From positions 7,109,501 through 7,173,500 of the forward strand of contig NZ_CP150269.1 in the NCBI RefSeq assembly GCF_037976825.1: a DNA stretch of 64,000 nt, read 5' to 3'. Positions 8,886-16,978 of this stretch are shown in pieces (the first letter of the stretch is position 1; each line of letters begins with the position of its first letter). The translations under genes and the position numbers were made by a program. The notes beneath the pieces were generated by a model. That model was not told the DNA's origin. It was given only the letters and a program-made list of their open reading frames with translations, and did not search any database. This DNA comes from Paenibacillus sp. FSL K6-1330 (GTDB lineage: Bacteria > Bacillota > Bacilli > Paenibacillales > Paenibacillaceae).

Positions 8886-9761
8886 TCACGGCAACTGTAT
8901 ATGCCTGAGTTTATCTGGATTTGCCACGGTATATATCGCTTCGATCCGATTATTTTTAAAAGCAAAAGAATAAATAAATTGGACTCCGTTATCCAACTGG
9001 ATCCGCATTCCCGGCAGACCATTGACGGTAAGATAAGAGTATGCATATTTCCCTTCATACATTTTAAGCAGGTTCAAATGCAATTGGATCACTTTATGGA
9101 CTCCAACCACAGGAATTTGCGCCGCTCTGACTTTACCGCCACCATCCGAGTAGAACACAACATTCTCGTTTAACAGCAACAGCAGCTTATTCGTGTTCCC
9201 CTGTAAAAGGGAGTCTACAAATTCCTTGATTTGCTCCTCCGCCACCGAGATCGATGGACTCTGATCAGGAACAAAATGAATGCTGCTCTTAGCACGGCGG
9301 AAGATTTGACGACAATTGGTGCTGCTTTTTCCCAGAATTTCAGCTATTTCATCATAGGAATAATGGAAAATCTCACGAAGAAGGAACACGGCTCTTTCCA
9401 CCGCGTTGAGCTGCTGAAGGAGCAGCAGGTACGCTGTAGAGATGGACTCTTGCTGCTCTACGATATGAGATGGGTCCGTCTCTGACGCCATATTCTCGAT
9501 CAGGGGTTCTGGCAGCCAAGGGCCGACGTACAGTTCACGTTTTTTGGCAGAAGAGCGCAGCAGATCCAAACAACGATTCGTTACGATTTTGTACAGAAAC
9601 GCTCTCTCATTGCGAATATCCTCCGGGTGGGGCAATTGGTTATAACTGATGAAAGCCTCCTGCACGATATCTTCCGCATCCATCACACTTCCCAGCATTC
9701 GGTAAGCTAACGAGAAAAGAGCGGATCGATAGGTTTTATACAATGACTCTGTGCTTATCAT
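8886..9761 (-). CDS. ECF41-type sigma factor with SnoaL-like C-terminal domain
   Basis: 291 aa. Sigma-2 about 5-70, sigma-4 about 110-165, then a SnoaL/NTF2-like C-terminal extension. All three signature motifs known for the ECF41 group are present: WLPEP (82-86) in the linker, DGGGK (206-210) and NPDKL (281-285) in the extension, which acts as a built-in regulator in place of an anti-sigma factor. The start at 9761 is chosen for its AAGGA ribosome site; the gene then overlaps the end of the FAD oxidoreductase gene by 26 bp. ECF41 factors usually adjoin a carboxymuconolactone decarboxylase, oxidoreductase or epimerase gene, as here. Confidence 0.93.
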   Translation of the reverse strand: MISTESLYKTYRSALFSLAYRMLGSVMDAEDIVQEAFISYNQLPHPEDIRNERAFLYKIVTNRCLDLLRSSAKKRELYVGPWLPEPLIENMASETDPSHIVEQQESISTAYLLLLQQLNAVERAVFLLREIFHYSYDEIAEILGKSSTNCRQIFRRAKSSIHFVPDQSPSISVAEEQIKEFVDSLLQGNTNKLLLLLNENVVFYSDGGGKVRAAQIPVVGVHKVIQLHLNLLKMYEGKYAYSYLTVNGLPGMRIQLDNGVQFIYSFAFKNNRIEAIYTVANPDKLRHIQLP

Positions 9762-11037
9762 TCGGGATCCTTGCCTCACTTTCAAGCGAGAGTATATGCT
9801 GTACAGCCCGTTTGGCGCTTGCGGTTGCAGCATCAACCAAGAGTTCGCCATGCGCTGCCCATTCTCCCGCTACATATAACCCGATGATTTCCGGGACCGC
9901 TGGACCCGGGTTCTCTTGGCGGTTCACATGCATAAAATCGTGGCAGACCGTGATGTTAGGAAGGTATTGTTTCTCAACGAGCTCGTTGCGCCAACCCGGC
10001 TGCACCAAGTCTAAGGTTTCTTCTAATTCCTGCAAATCCCTTCTTGCATCCTTCTCCTTGCCCTGATACTTCAGCAAGGTTATGACTTGTGCGCCATCTT
10101 CACTGAGGTAAGCCGCTCGGGATTGATTCGAGAGAAAGACGGTTTGATCGAGGCCGTACACAAACTGCTGCTTCGGTTCCGGAAGATGACGCAGGGCTAC
10201 ATCCAAGCAAGCCGCTGTCACTTCGACCGCCTGCTCCTTCCAAGTATGAAGGGCAGTTTCTTCTGCATGAGGCACCAGTTCGTGAGCAACAGCTGGCGGT
10301 GTGGTAAGAATAATATGGTTTGCTTCTATTTTCATGCCATCCCCGCATAGGACATGCCGTACCCTTCCCTCATGATGATCAACTGAAATCACTTTATTCT
10401 TCGTTACGATTTGAACTCCCTGCTCGAGAGCCTTTTGTTTTAATTCATCGACCATGGCTCCCCAGCCCCGATCCAGATACAGCACCCCCTTCAGCGCGTG
10501 CTTAAGCTGCTGCAGTACGGGACCGGCAGCCTGCAGGTCAGGGGCTACCACATAACTCGCTGTACGCAATAGCGAATAAAATAAATTTCGTACCATGGGA
10601 TCCTGCACGTTACCTTCAATCCATTCGCGCAAACTCATGTTGTCGTACAGCTGCGTATCCAGTTTACCTAATTTCGCAAGCCAGGCACCGAGCTCCATCT
10701 TGCCCTTCCAGGTTAATAGTGGGGTAGTGAATAGGGATTTCACGCCCATGGGTAACGGACTTAGTTTCCCTTTCCATATCCCGTACCCGTCAATCGAAGG
10801 TTGACCTCCCCGCAATTGAAGCCCTAATTCGCGAAAGGTTGAAAGGGCATCTCCATGGTATAAGGCATGCCCGCCCAGATTGAAGTAGGCTCCCTTCTTC
10901 TTATGGGTCATGGCCCGACCACCTAGACGTTCCTGCTTTTCAACGAGTATCGTTTGCTTCCCGGCTCTTGCCGCATAGATTGCGGCTGTTAAACCGGCTA
11001 CACCTCCACCTACAATGGCTACATCATATTTTAGCAT
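9736..11037 (-). CDS. FAD-dependent phytoene-desaturase-like oxidoreductase, ECF41 partner
   Basis: 433 aa with an N-terminal dinucleotide-binding motif (VAIVGGGVAGLTAAIYAARAG, residues 7-27), the following Glu of the beta-alpha-beta fold, the RAMTHK signature of the amine oxidase/phytoene dehydrogenase superfamily and the C-terminal FAD motif ending GLYVAGEWAAHGELLVDAAT. The substrate is unknown; no carotenoid genes are near. It is the first gene of a two-gene operon with the sigma factor, and its upstream region carries a near-textbook ECF41 promoter (11070-11096), so it is the likely main target of that sigma factor. Confidence 0.85.
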   Translation of the reverse strand: MLKYDVAIVGGGVAGLTAAIYAARAGKQTILVEKQERLGGRAMTHKKKGAYFNLGGHALYHGDALSTFRELGLQLRGGQPSIDGYGIWKGKLSPLPMGVKSLFTTPLLTWKGKMELGAWLAKLGKLDTQLYDNMSLREWIEGNVQDPMVRNLFYSLLRTASYVVAPDLQAAGPVLQQLKHALKGVLYLDRGWGAMVDELKQKALEQGVQIVTKNKVISVDHHEGRVRHVLCGDGMKIEANHIILTTPPAVAHELVPHAEETALHTWKEQAVEVTAACLDVALRHLPEPKQQFVYGLDQTVFLSNQSRAAYLSEDGAQVITLLKYQGKEKDARRDLQELEETLDLVQPGWRNELVEKQYLPNITVCHDFMHVNRQENPGPAVPEIIGLYVAGEWAAHGELLVDAATASAKRAVQHILSLESEARIPNDKHRVIV

Positions 11038-11069
11038 CCGTCATCACCCTTTCGGTTTTATACGGGTAT

Positions 11070-11096
11070 GACGGGCGAGGATACCCAGATGTGACA
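11070..11096 (-). promoter_or_regulatory. ECF41-type promoter of the oxidoreductase-sigma operon
   Basis: Minus strand TGTCACA (11096-11090), 16-bp spacer, CGTC (11073-11070), about 33 bp before the oxidoreductase ATG. This is the -35/-10 pair described for ECF41 sigma factors, placed in front of the partner gene. It predicts direct positive autoregulation of the operon. Confidence 0.75.
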
Positions 11097-11158
11097 GGAA
11101 TGAAGATCTAATCCGAAAATTTATATCAGTTCATGATTTCAGCAACTCATATCCATAA

Positions 11159-11185
11159 AGCCCCTCTTCAATACGAAGAGGGGCT
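11159..11185 (-). terminator. Terminator of the GH4 operon
   Basis: Perfect 11-bp stem AGCCCCTCTTC/GAAGAGGGGCT with a 5-base loop, 45 bp past the GH4 stop. The minus-strand tail is short (TTTA). Confidence 0.7.
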
Positions 11186-11229
11186 GCATGGCTCTATATC
11201 ATAACCTCACGTTTGAGATTCATTTCGGT

Positions 11230-12546
11230 TTACTGCACGGTCTCCGGCTTAAAAAAAGCAGGCAAGTACTTTTTGTTCGCCTCCAGCATTTCACCCAGCA
11301 GCTGCTTCGCTACACTTACGGAAGGCACCAGCGGATGGTGAACCAGCGCTTGCAGCGCAATTCCGCGATCACCGGTAATGGCCGCTTCAATCGTCAATTG
11401 TTCATATACTTTCACCGCATGCATCAGTCCTTTAACATGGGAAGGCACGTTCTGCGGTGTAAGTGGAATCGGCCCTTGGCCCGTTACCACGCAGTTGATC
11501 TCGATGCTGGCATCCGCAGGCAGGAAGTCATAGATATTGCCGTTTGCGACATTCAATGTCTGGATATCATGGCGGTCATTGTAGATGGACGTCATCAGGT
11601 TGACTGCCGCTTCGGAGTAATAAGCGCCGCCCCGCTGCTCCAACTGCTTCGGTTTCACGGCCAAATTCTCATCCTTGTAGAGCTCAAACAGCTCCTGCTC
11701 TACCCGGCTGACAACATCCGCTCGGGTTCCGTCCTTCTCCAGCGATGCCTTCATATCCGCGAACATGGTATCGGTCATGTAGAAATATTTAAGATAATAT
11801 GTCGGAATCGCTCCAAGCGAACGGATAAAGTCTGCATCCCATCCGAAGGTCGGCACGTTCTTCGCCGTATACGATTTGCCGCCGTCCAGCAGCTCCGGCA
11901 TCTTCTCTTCCCCGTTAACGATAGCCGACGTCACCCAGTGAAGATGGTTGATCCCGACAAACTCGGCCAGAACGTCCTTCTCCGACACACCGTACTCGGC
12001 CGCCAGGAACTTCTGAAAGTTAATTGGCGAGTTGCACAGACCAACGGATTTCACCTTACTGTGCTTTGCAACCGCCTCGGTAACAATGCCCGCCGGATTC
12101 GTGAAGTTCAGCATCCATGCATTCGGTGCCAGTTCCTCGATATCACGGCAAATGTCCAGAATCACCGGAACCGTGCGCAGCGCCTTCAGCATGCCGCCAG
12201 GACCCGTCGTCTCCTGACCGATAACGCCGTGCATAATCGGAATATGCTCATCCTGTTTACGTGCCGCAAGCAAGCCGACACGCATCTGGGTCGTCACAAA
12301 ATCGGCATCTGCAATCGCTTGTCTGCGATCCAGTGTCAGGTGAACCTCTATAGGCAGGCCGGACTCTTTTACCATGCGTTTCGCTAGATTGCCTACAATC
12401 TCCAGCTTATGCTTGCCCTCTTCAATATCAACGAACCATAATTCGCGAATCGGCATTTGCTCATAATTGCGAATGAAACCTTCAACAATTTCCGGGGTAT
12501 AGGAGGAACCTCCCCCGATGACCGCTATCTTCAATCCTGCTGCCAC
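11230..12546 (-). CDS. GH4 6-phospho-glycosidase (6-phospho-beta-glucosidase type)
   Basis: Cytoplasmic NAD- and Mn-dependent glycosidase that cleaves phosphorylated disaccharides by a redox mechanism. 438 aa; Rossmann motif IAVIGGGSSYTPE at the N-terminus, the metal-site Cys in GLCNSPINF and the catalytic region FVGINHLHW. The GTG at 12546 is chosen because GGAGGCG precedes it by 6 bases; an in-frame TTG at 12561 lies upstream of that site. It sits 66 bp after the sugar kinase gene in the same direction. No PTS gene is near, so the phosphorylated substrate may come from the kinase. The exact sugar is not readable. Confidence 0.88.
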   Translation of the reverse strand: MAAGLKIAVIGGGSSYTPEIVEGFIRNYEQMPIRELWFVDIEEGKHKLEIVGNLAKRMVKESGLPIEVHLTLDRRQAIADADFVTTQMRVGLLAARKQDEHIPIMHGVIGQETTGPGGMLKALRTVPVILDICRDIEELAPNAWMLNFTNPAGIVTEAVAKHSKVKSVGLCNSPINFQKFLAAEYGVSEKDVLAEFVGINHLHWVTSAIVNGEEKMPELLDGGKSYTAKNVPTFGWDADFIRSLGAIPTYYLKYFYMTDTMFADMKASLEKDGTRADVVSRVEQELFELYKDENLAVKPKQLEQRGGAYYSEAAVNLMTSIYNDRHDIQTLNVANGNIYDFLPADASIEINCVVTGQGPIPLTPQNVPSHVKGLMHAVKVYEQLTIEAAITGDRGIALQALVHHPLVPSVSVAKQLLGEMLEANKKYLPAFFKPETVQ

Positions 12547-12612
12547 ATTAATCGCCTCCAAGGTATGATATCAATCCGTATTTATCAGGTTCTATTCAAA
12601 ACGATAAACTGA

Positions 12613-13596
12613 TCAGGCTGTGGTTACCTGCTCAAACGTAAATGCTTTTAGTTTGGCCTCCGCCTGTGCATCAATGGCATGACCGTCGGCATCCATCGCG
12701 CAGAGAAGCGCGCCGGAAACCGGATCGGATGTCAGTCTTACACAGCTCGCATGTGGTGCCCGGACCGCAACAATCCGTTCGATCGCATCCGTCAGGATCG
12801 AGCAATTCGGCCTGTTCAGCACACTGCCGATATAAACAATGTCAAAGGCTTCATCCGTCATGTCCAGCCGCCGGATCAGCGTACATACCGCATTAGCCAG
12901 CTCTTCGCCTTCATTCTCAAGAATTCGGGTTGCCACCTCGTCACCTGCTTCAGCTGCCTGGAACAGGGTTTTCACGAGGCTTGGCGGAACCTTCGTCTTA
13001 CCGTAGAGGACATCCTCATACATCGGTTCTACGGACGTGTATCCCATCTGCTCTAGCACGAGCGATGTCAATAAGGTTGCCGGTCCCCGCTCATCCCATG
13101 CCCGAATGACTGCCCGGAAAGCCAGCGTGGCAAATCCGGAACCGCCCGCGTATCCGTCTCCATACAAGAAGCCAAAACCTCCATACTGAAGCTCTTCTCC
13201 CGCACGATTTCGGGCCGCGCTGTTGAAGCCCGTACCGCAGATCAGTGCGGCGCCATACGGACGGCTCGTTCCAGCCCTCATCCCGATAATGGTATCGCAT
13301 GCGATATCGTGCTTAGGATAACCGAGAGCCCCGATCATCGGACGCAGGATCTCGTAATCGGCTTCCCGATCTGCTCCGGCCAAGCCAAAATAAGCATAAC
13401 TGATATTTTCTTTGGCAACTCCAGCCTCTTGAAGAGCCGCATTACAGGCTTCCTCAATGTTACGGGCCGCATGTTCACGGTGAATCTGGTGATTGCCGTT
13501 CCCAGACGCTCCCTTGCCAAGAATGTTCCCTTGCTCATCGCAGATCACGGCGTGTGTCTTACTACCGCCGCCATCTACACCCAGATACAAACTCAT
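12613..13596 (-). CDS. BadF/BadG/BcrA-type sugar kinase (N-acetylglucosamine-kinase-like)
   Basis: 327 aa ASKHA-fold ATPase with the phosphate-1 motif LGVDGGGSKTHAVICD at residues 5-20 and a second phosphate region at ICGTGFNSAA. Members include N-acetylglucosamine and muramic-acid-type kinases, but the family is broad. Start ATG 13596 is taken because TAGGAGTGA lies before it; the in-frame GTG at 13605 is too close to that site. It is followed by the GH4 gene and preceded by an AraC regulator on the same strand, which suggests it phosphorylates a sugar or disaccharide for the GH4 enzyme. Confidence 0.8.
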   Translation of the reverse strand: MSLYLGVDGGGSKTHAVICDEQGNILGKGASGNGNHQIHREHAARNIEEACNAALQEAGVAKENISYAYFGLAGADREADYEILRPMIGALGYPKHDIACDTIIGMRAGTSRPYGAALICGTGFNSAARNRAGEELQYGGFGFLYGDGYAGGSGFATLAFRAVIRAWDERGPATLLTSLVLEQMGYTSVEPMYEDVLYGKTKVPPSLVKTLFQAAEAGDEVATRILENEGEELANAVCTLIRRLDMTDEAFDIVYIGSVLNRPNCSILTDAIERIVAVRAPHASCVRLTSDPVSGALLCAMDADGHAIDAQAEAKLKAFTFEQVTTA

Positions 13597-13705
13597 GCAC
13601 TTCACTCCTACCCGCCATACAGCGGCGTCATGTGGTGGTATATATTTAAGATACCGCTTCCACTGACATCCATCTACTGTTATACGATCAAGGAGTGATA
13701 CTATC

Positions 13706-14602
13706 TTACTGTTTCTTGGTTTTTGTAGTGGAAGGGATCACGGGACTGCCTGCATAAGCACGCTCCCGAATTTCGCTTGGCGATGCACCGACATGCTGCT
13801 TGAACAGACGATTGAAATTAGACAGATTCCGAAACCCGCAGGATTCCGCAATCTCGATAATCTTCTGGTCCGTCGTCTCTAGCAAGTGCACGGCATGCGT
13901 CAAGCGCAGCTGAATCAGATAATGGTGCGGTGAAGTGCCGACCGCCTGCTGGAACAGAGCGCTGAACCGGGAAGGGCTCAGATGCGTTAAATCCGACAGC
14001 TCCTGCAGCGTCCAGCTGTAGTCCAGATCAAGCTCCATCGTACGCAGGACTTCTTTTAACGCATGCATTCCCCTACCCTTGATCGGCCTGTTCGCTTGAA
14101 TCGGAGTCGACAGATGGCGGTTCGCCAAACTCAGGAAACGAATGAGATCCGAACGAATCAGGCTCATATAAGCGGTACCTCGGGATTGATACTCTTCCAT
14201 CATGCGCCCCAGCAGGTGAGCCAATTCATCGTGTACGGGAGACTGCCTGTCCATGTTTCCGAGCGAACGGAAAGGAGCCATCAGATCCGGATCGAACTTG
14301 AGGTCGATGGATAGCAGCGAAGGCTCGAACATAATGACATCCATCACCAGGTTCTCGGTCTCATACGCCCGGTGAAGATCATTGCTGTTGATGAAAATAA
14401 TATCTCCCTGCTGAAACGGGAGTTTCATCCCGTTGATCAGAATAAATCCGGTCCCGCTTTGAATATAGTTGAGCTCCAAAGCATGATGCCAATGCAGGCG
14501 CTGGGCTCCGGCAAATATGCCGTGCGTGGTCGACGCGGTAAAAGGAAAGGCCGCGTTCGTAAAATCTATGGCATCAGGAACGACACTCTGCGGACGATTC
14601 AC
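13706..14602 (-). CDS. AraC-family regulator with cupin sensor domain
   Basis: 298 aa. An N-terminal cupin-like AraC ligand domain (about 30-150, HWHHALELNYIQSG) precedes a C-terminal double helix-turn-helix (about 190-285, ending CGFRNLSNFNRLFKQHVGASPSEIR). GTG start at 14602 behind GGAGGTG. It lies 109 bp upstream of the kinase-GH4 pair on the same strand and probably activates it in response to the cognate sugar; its own operator was not identified. Confidence 0.88.
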   Translation of the reverse strand: MNRPQSVVPDAIDFTNAAFPFTASTTHGIFAGAQRLHWHHALELNYIQSGTGFILINGMKLPFQQGDIIFINSNDLHRAYETENLVMDVIMFEPSLLSIDLKFDPDLMAPFRSLGNMDRQSPVHDELAHLLGRMMEEYQSRGTAYMSLIRSDLIRFLSLANRHLSTPIQANRPIKGRGMHALKEVLRTMELDLDYSWTLQELSDLTHLSPSRFSALFQQAVGTSPHHYLIQLRLTHAVHLLETTDQKIIEIAESCGFRNLSNFNRLFKQHVGASPSEIRERAYAGSPVIPSTTKTKKQ

Positions 14603-14683
14603 TAAAAAAGCACCTCCATGCGTTCGTACGTCAACGTGTCAACAATTTACCCTCATCGTAACATGGCGCTTATCATAAGAAAA

Positions 14684-14728
14684 ACGTTTATCGACGTATC
14701 TTCTCAGAAGACAAACCGCATATAACGA
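14684..14728. repeat. Dispersed intergenic repeat, copy 1
   Basis: This roughly 45-bp stretch beginning ACGTTTATCGACGTA and containing AGAAGACAAACCGC closely matches 53216-53262. It lies between the AraC gene start and the ilvE terminator. The two copies are 38 kb apart in unrelated contexts, which points to a small dispersed repeat family. Confidence 0.5.
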
Positions 14729-14780
14729 AGAGCCCGAAGGCCAATTAAGAGTTGGATCACAGAGAGAGCTGTGATGAACA

Positions 14781-14821
14781 AAAAAAGGACCCTGCCTCAG
14801 TATGCCTGCGGCAGGGTCCTT
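14781..14821 (-). terminator. Terminator of ilvE
   Basis: Arms AAGGACCCTGCC and GGCAGGGTCCTT, followed by a run of T on the minus strand (A-run 14780-14786 on plus). It starts 6 bp past the ilvE stop. Confidence 0.92.
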
Positions 14822-14827
14822 AGTTCA

Positions 14828-15904
14828 TTAAGATAACGTAAGCTCAACCGTCCAGCCGAACGGATCCTCAACCGTTCCGAGCTGGATGCCTGTGATGGCA
14901 TCATATACGCGTTTAGAGAGTTCGCCCGTTGCTCCCTCACCAATCTTCAATTGCTCATCCTGCCATTCCAGGGATCCAATCGGTGAAATTACCGCTGCCG
15001 TACCGGTACCAAAAGCTTCGGTCAACAAGCCGCTGCGGTGGGCCTCCACGATTTCATCAATGGAGATGGCCCGTTCTTCTACCGGGATATTCCAATGCTG
15101 AAGCAGTTGGATGACCGAGTTCCGGGTAACGCCATCCAGGATGCTGCCATTCAGCGCCGGGGTTACGACCGTATCGCCCAGCTTGAAGAACACGTTCATG
15201 CTGCCGACTTCCTCGATATATTTGCGATGTACGCCATCGAGCCACAGCACCTGCGAGTATCCCTTAAGCGTTGCTTCATCCTGCGCCTTCAAACCTGCCG
15301 CGTAGTTGCCAGCCGTCTTGGCATTGCCCACGCCGCCGGCTACGGCACGCACGTATTTCGGCTCCACATAAATGCTGACCGGATTGATGCCTTCCGCATA
15401 ATACGAACCGACCACCGACAGGATAATCATGAACTTGTATTGCAGTGATGGCGCTACGCCAAGCACGGGCTCGGTTGCGATCACAAACGGACGGATATAG
15501 AGCGATGTGCCCGGCTCTGAAGGAATCCAGTCGCGGTCCACGAGCACCAGCTGCTTGAGCGCTTCCATAACAAGTTCCTCGTCCAATGCCGGAATGCTCA
15601 GGCGCTGGTTGGACAGGTTCAGCCGCTGAATATTTTTGCTCGGGCGGAACATGAGAATTCGCTCATCTTCCGTCAAGTAAGCCTTCAGGCCTTCAAATAC
15701 GGTCTGCCCGTAGTGAAATACCTTGGCGGCAGGGTCCAGTTCGATCGGCTGATACGGAACGACGCGCGGATCGTGCCAGCCTTGACTAGCATCATAATCG
15801 AGAATAAACATGTGGTCCGTAAATACCGTGCCGAAAGCCTGTTTGTAGTGGCTCGGCTTTGTCTTCGGGGTGGTCGTTAACTCCACGGGTATCGCGTAAG
15901 TCAT
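14828..15904 (-). CDS. ilvE: Branched-chain amino acid aminotransferase
   Basis: PLP enzyme that transaminates leucine, isoleucine and valine with 2-oxoglutarate, the last biosynthetic or first catabolic step. 358 aa, normal for the class-IV fold type BCAT2; the segment GNAKTAGNYAAG carries the Schiff-base lysine region and EAFGTGTAAVISPIG the C-terminal phosphate loop. ATG 15904 is chosen; GTG 15910 is only 4 bases from the AAGGAG site. It is monocistronic with a strong terminator and divergent from a LysR gene, whose product probably controls it through the dyads at 15960-16011. Confidence 0.94.
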   Translation of the reverse strand: MTYAIPVELTTTPKTKPSHYKQAFGTVFTDHMFILDYDASQGWHDPRVVPYQPIELDPAAKVFHYGQTVFEGLKAYLTEDERILMFRPSKNIQRLNLSNQRLSIPALDEELVMEALKQLVLVDRDWIPSEPGTSLYIRPFVIATEPVLGVAPSLQYKFMIILSVVGSYYAEGINPVSIYVEPKYVRAVAGGVGNAKTAGNYAAGLKAQDEATLKGYSQVLWLDGVHRKYIEEVGSMNVFFKLGDTVVTPALNGSILDGVTRNSVIQLLQHWNIPVEERAISIDEIVEAHRSGLLTEAFGTGTAAVISPIGSLEWQDEQLKIGEGATGELSKRVYDAITGIQLGTVEDPFGWTVELTLS

Positions 15905-15959
15905 GTGCACACATCTCCTTATTTTGTAAACGTTATTAGTTGAATCATATCAATCAATA

Positions 15960-16011
15960 CCCTATATTAAAAATATCTGATTTATAGGGATACCATACCT
16001 TAAAGGTATGG
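15960..16011. promoter_or_regulatory. Two dyads in the ilvE-LysR divergent region
   Basis: First dyad: CCCTATA (15960-15966) and TATAGGG (15983-15989), 16 bp apart, like a LysR recognition box. Second: a 19-bp perfect palindrome CCATACCTTAAAGGTATGG (15993-16011), 15 bp before the LysR start. Together they look like the recognition and autoregulation sites of the divergent LysR protein. Confidence 0.6.
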
Positions 16012-16026
16012 AGAGGGGGTATGAAG

Positions 16027-16917
16027 ATGGACATTCGACAGCTACGATATTTCCTGACGATTGCGCAGGAAGGACAGATCACGCGTGCAGCAAAACAGCT
16101 CAATATGGAGCAGCCTCCATTAAGCCGTCAGCTGAAACTGATGGAGGAAGAGCTCGGCGTTCTGCTGTTTGAACGCAGCGGCAAGCAGCTTCAGCTCACA
16201 CACGCAGGCGAGCTGCTACAGAACCGAGCCGCATCCCTGCTGAACCAGTTCAATGAAACCCTAACCGAGGTGAAGGAGATCCACGCTGGAATCCGCGGCA
16301 TGCTCTCCATCGGCGCCGTCGTCTCCTGTATTTCGCTCTTGCCCCAGCGCATCCAGATCTTCCGGCAGCAATATCCCGAGGTCACCTTCAAGATTCGGGA
16401 AGGCGATCACTCCCTGCTGGCGGATCAACTCGACAAGCGTAATATTGAGCTGGCAGTGACCCGGCTCCCTTTCGAATCCAGCTTCGGGCCTGAGCGTTAT
16501 GCCGTTCGGCCTCTGCCCTCCGACCCGTTCGTCGCGGTCCTTCCAAGCAGCTGGGAAAGTGTATCCTCCCATTCGGAAATCTCGATGCGCGAGCTGGCGG
16601 AATATCCGTTCTTGTCCTTAAAAACCGATCTGACGATCGGGATGCATGAGCGGGTCATCCAAGAATTTAAGCGCGGCGAACTTGAACCGCATGTCATTTG
16701 CGAATGCTCCAGCGTTGCCATTATCGTTGCTCTGGTAGCTGAAGGCATCGGTGCCACCATTTTACCCGAGTCGGTGATGTCCTCATTTGCGATTCCCAAC
16801 ATCCGGACACTGTCCATTACGAGCGCTGATTTCCAGTCCGACGTGGGCATTGTCTGGCTGAGGGATCATGTACTATCCAATCGGGCCCGGCATTTCTTAG
16901 CTACCTTTATAGAATAA
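16027..16917 (+). CDS. LysR-family transcriptional regulator
   Basis: 296 aa. Typical N-terminal winged helix (MDIRQLRYFLTIAQEGQITRAA, then PPLSRQLKLMEEELG) and a periplasmic-binding-like effector domain from about residue 90. ATG 16027 is preferred over ATG 16021, which is only 1 base from the GAGGGGG site. Divergent from ilvE with two palindromes between; a role in branched-chain amino acid control is inferred from position only. The sequence class resembles regulators of the CcpE/CitR/YraN kind, which respond to small carboxylates. Confidence 0.88.
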   Translation: MDIRQLRYFLTIAQEGQITRAAKQLNMEQPPLSRQLKLMEEELGVLLFERSGKQLQLTHAGELLQNRAASLLNQFNETLTEVKEIHAGIRGMLSIGAVVSCISLLPQRIQIFRQQYPEVTFKIREGDHSLLADQLDKRNIELAVTRLPFESSFGPERYAVRPLPSDPFVAVLPSSWESVSSHSEISMRELAEYPFLSLKTDLTIGMHERVIQEFKRGELEPHVICECSSVAIIVALVAEGIGATILPESVMSSFAIPNIRTLSITSADFQSDVGIVWLRDHVLSNRARHFLATFIE

Positions 16918-16978
16918 CATTTGTTGATGCCCCTCGTCTTCCCCGGCTTTGTCCAAGCCGTGCCACTTTATGGATTCA

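Noticed and set aside
11188..12387. A 399-codon open frame on the plus strand
   Set aside because: It is antisense to the GH4 gene, whose motifs are intact; the translation is rich in Arg, His and Gln as expected of a shadow frame, and no ribosome site precedes it.
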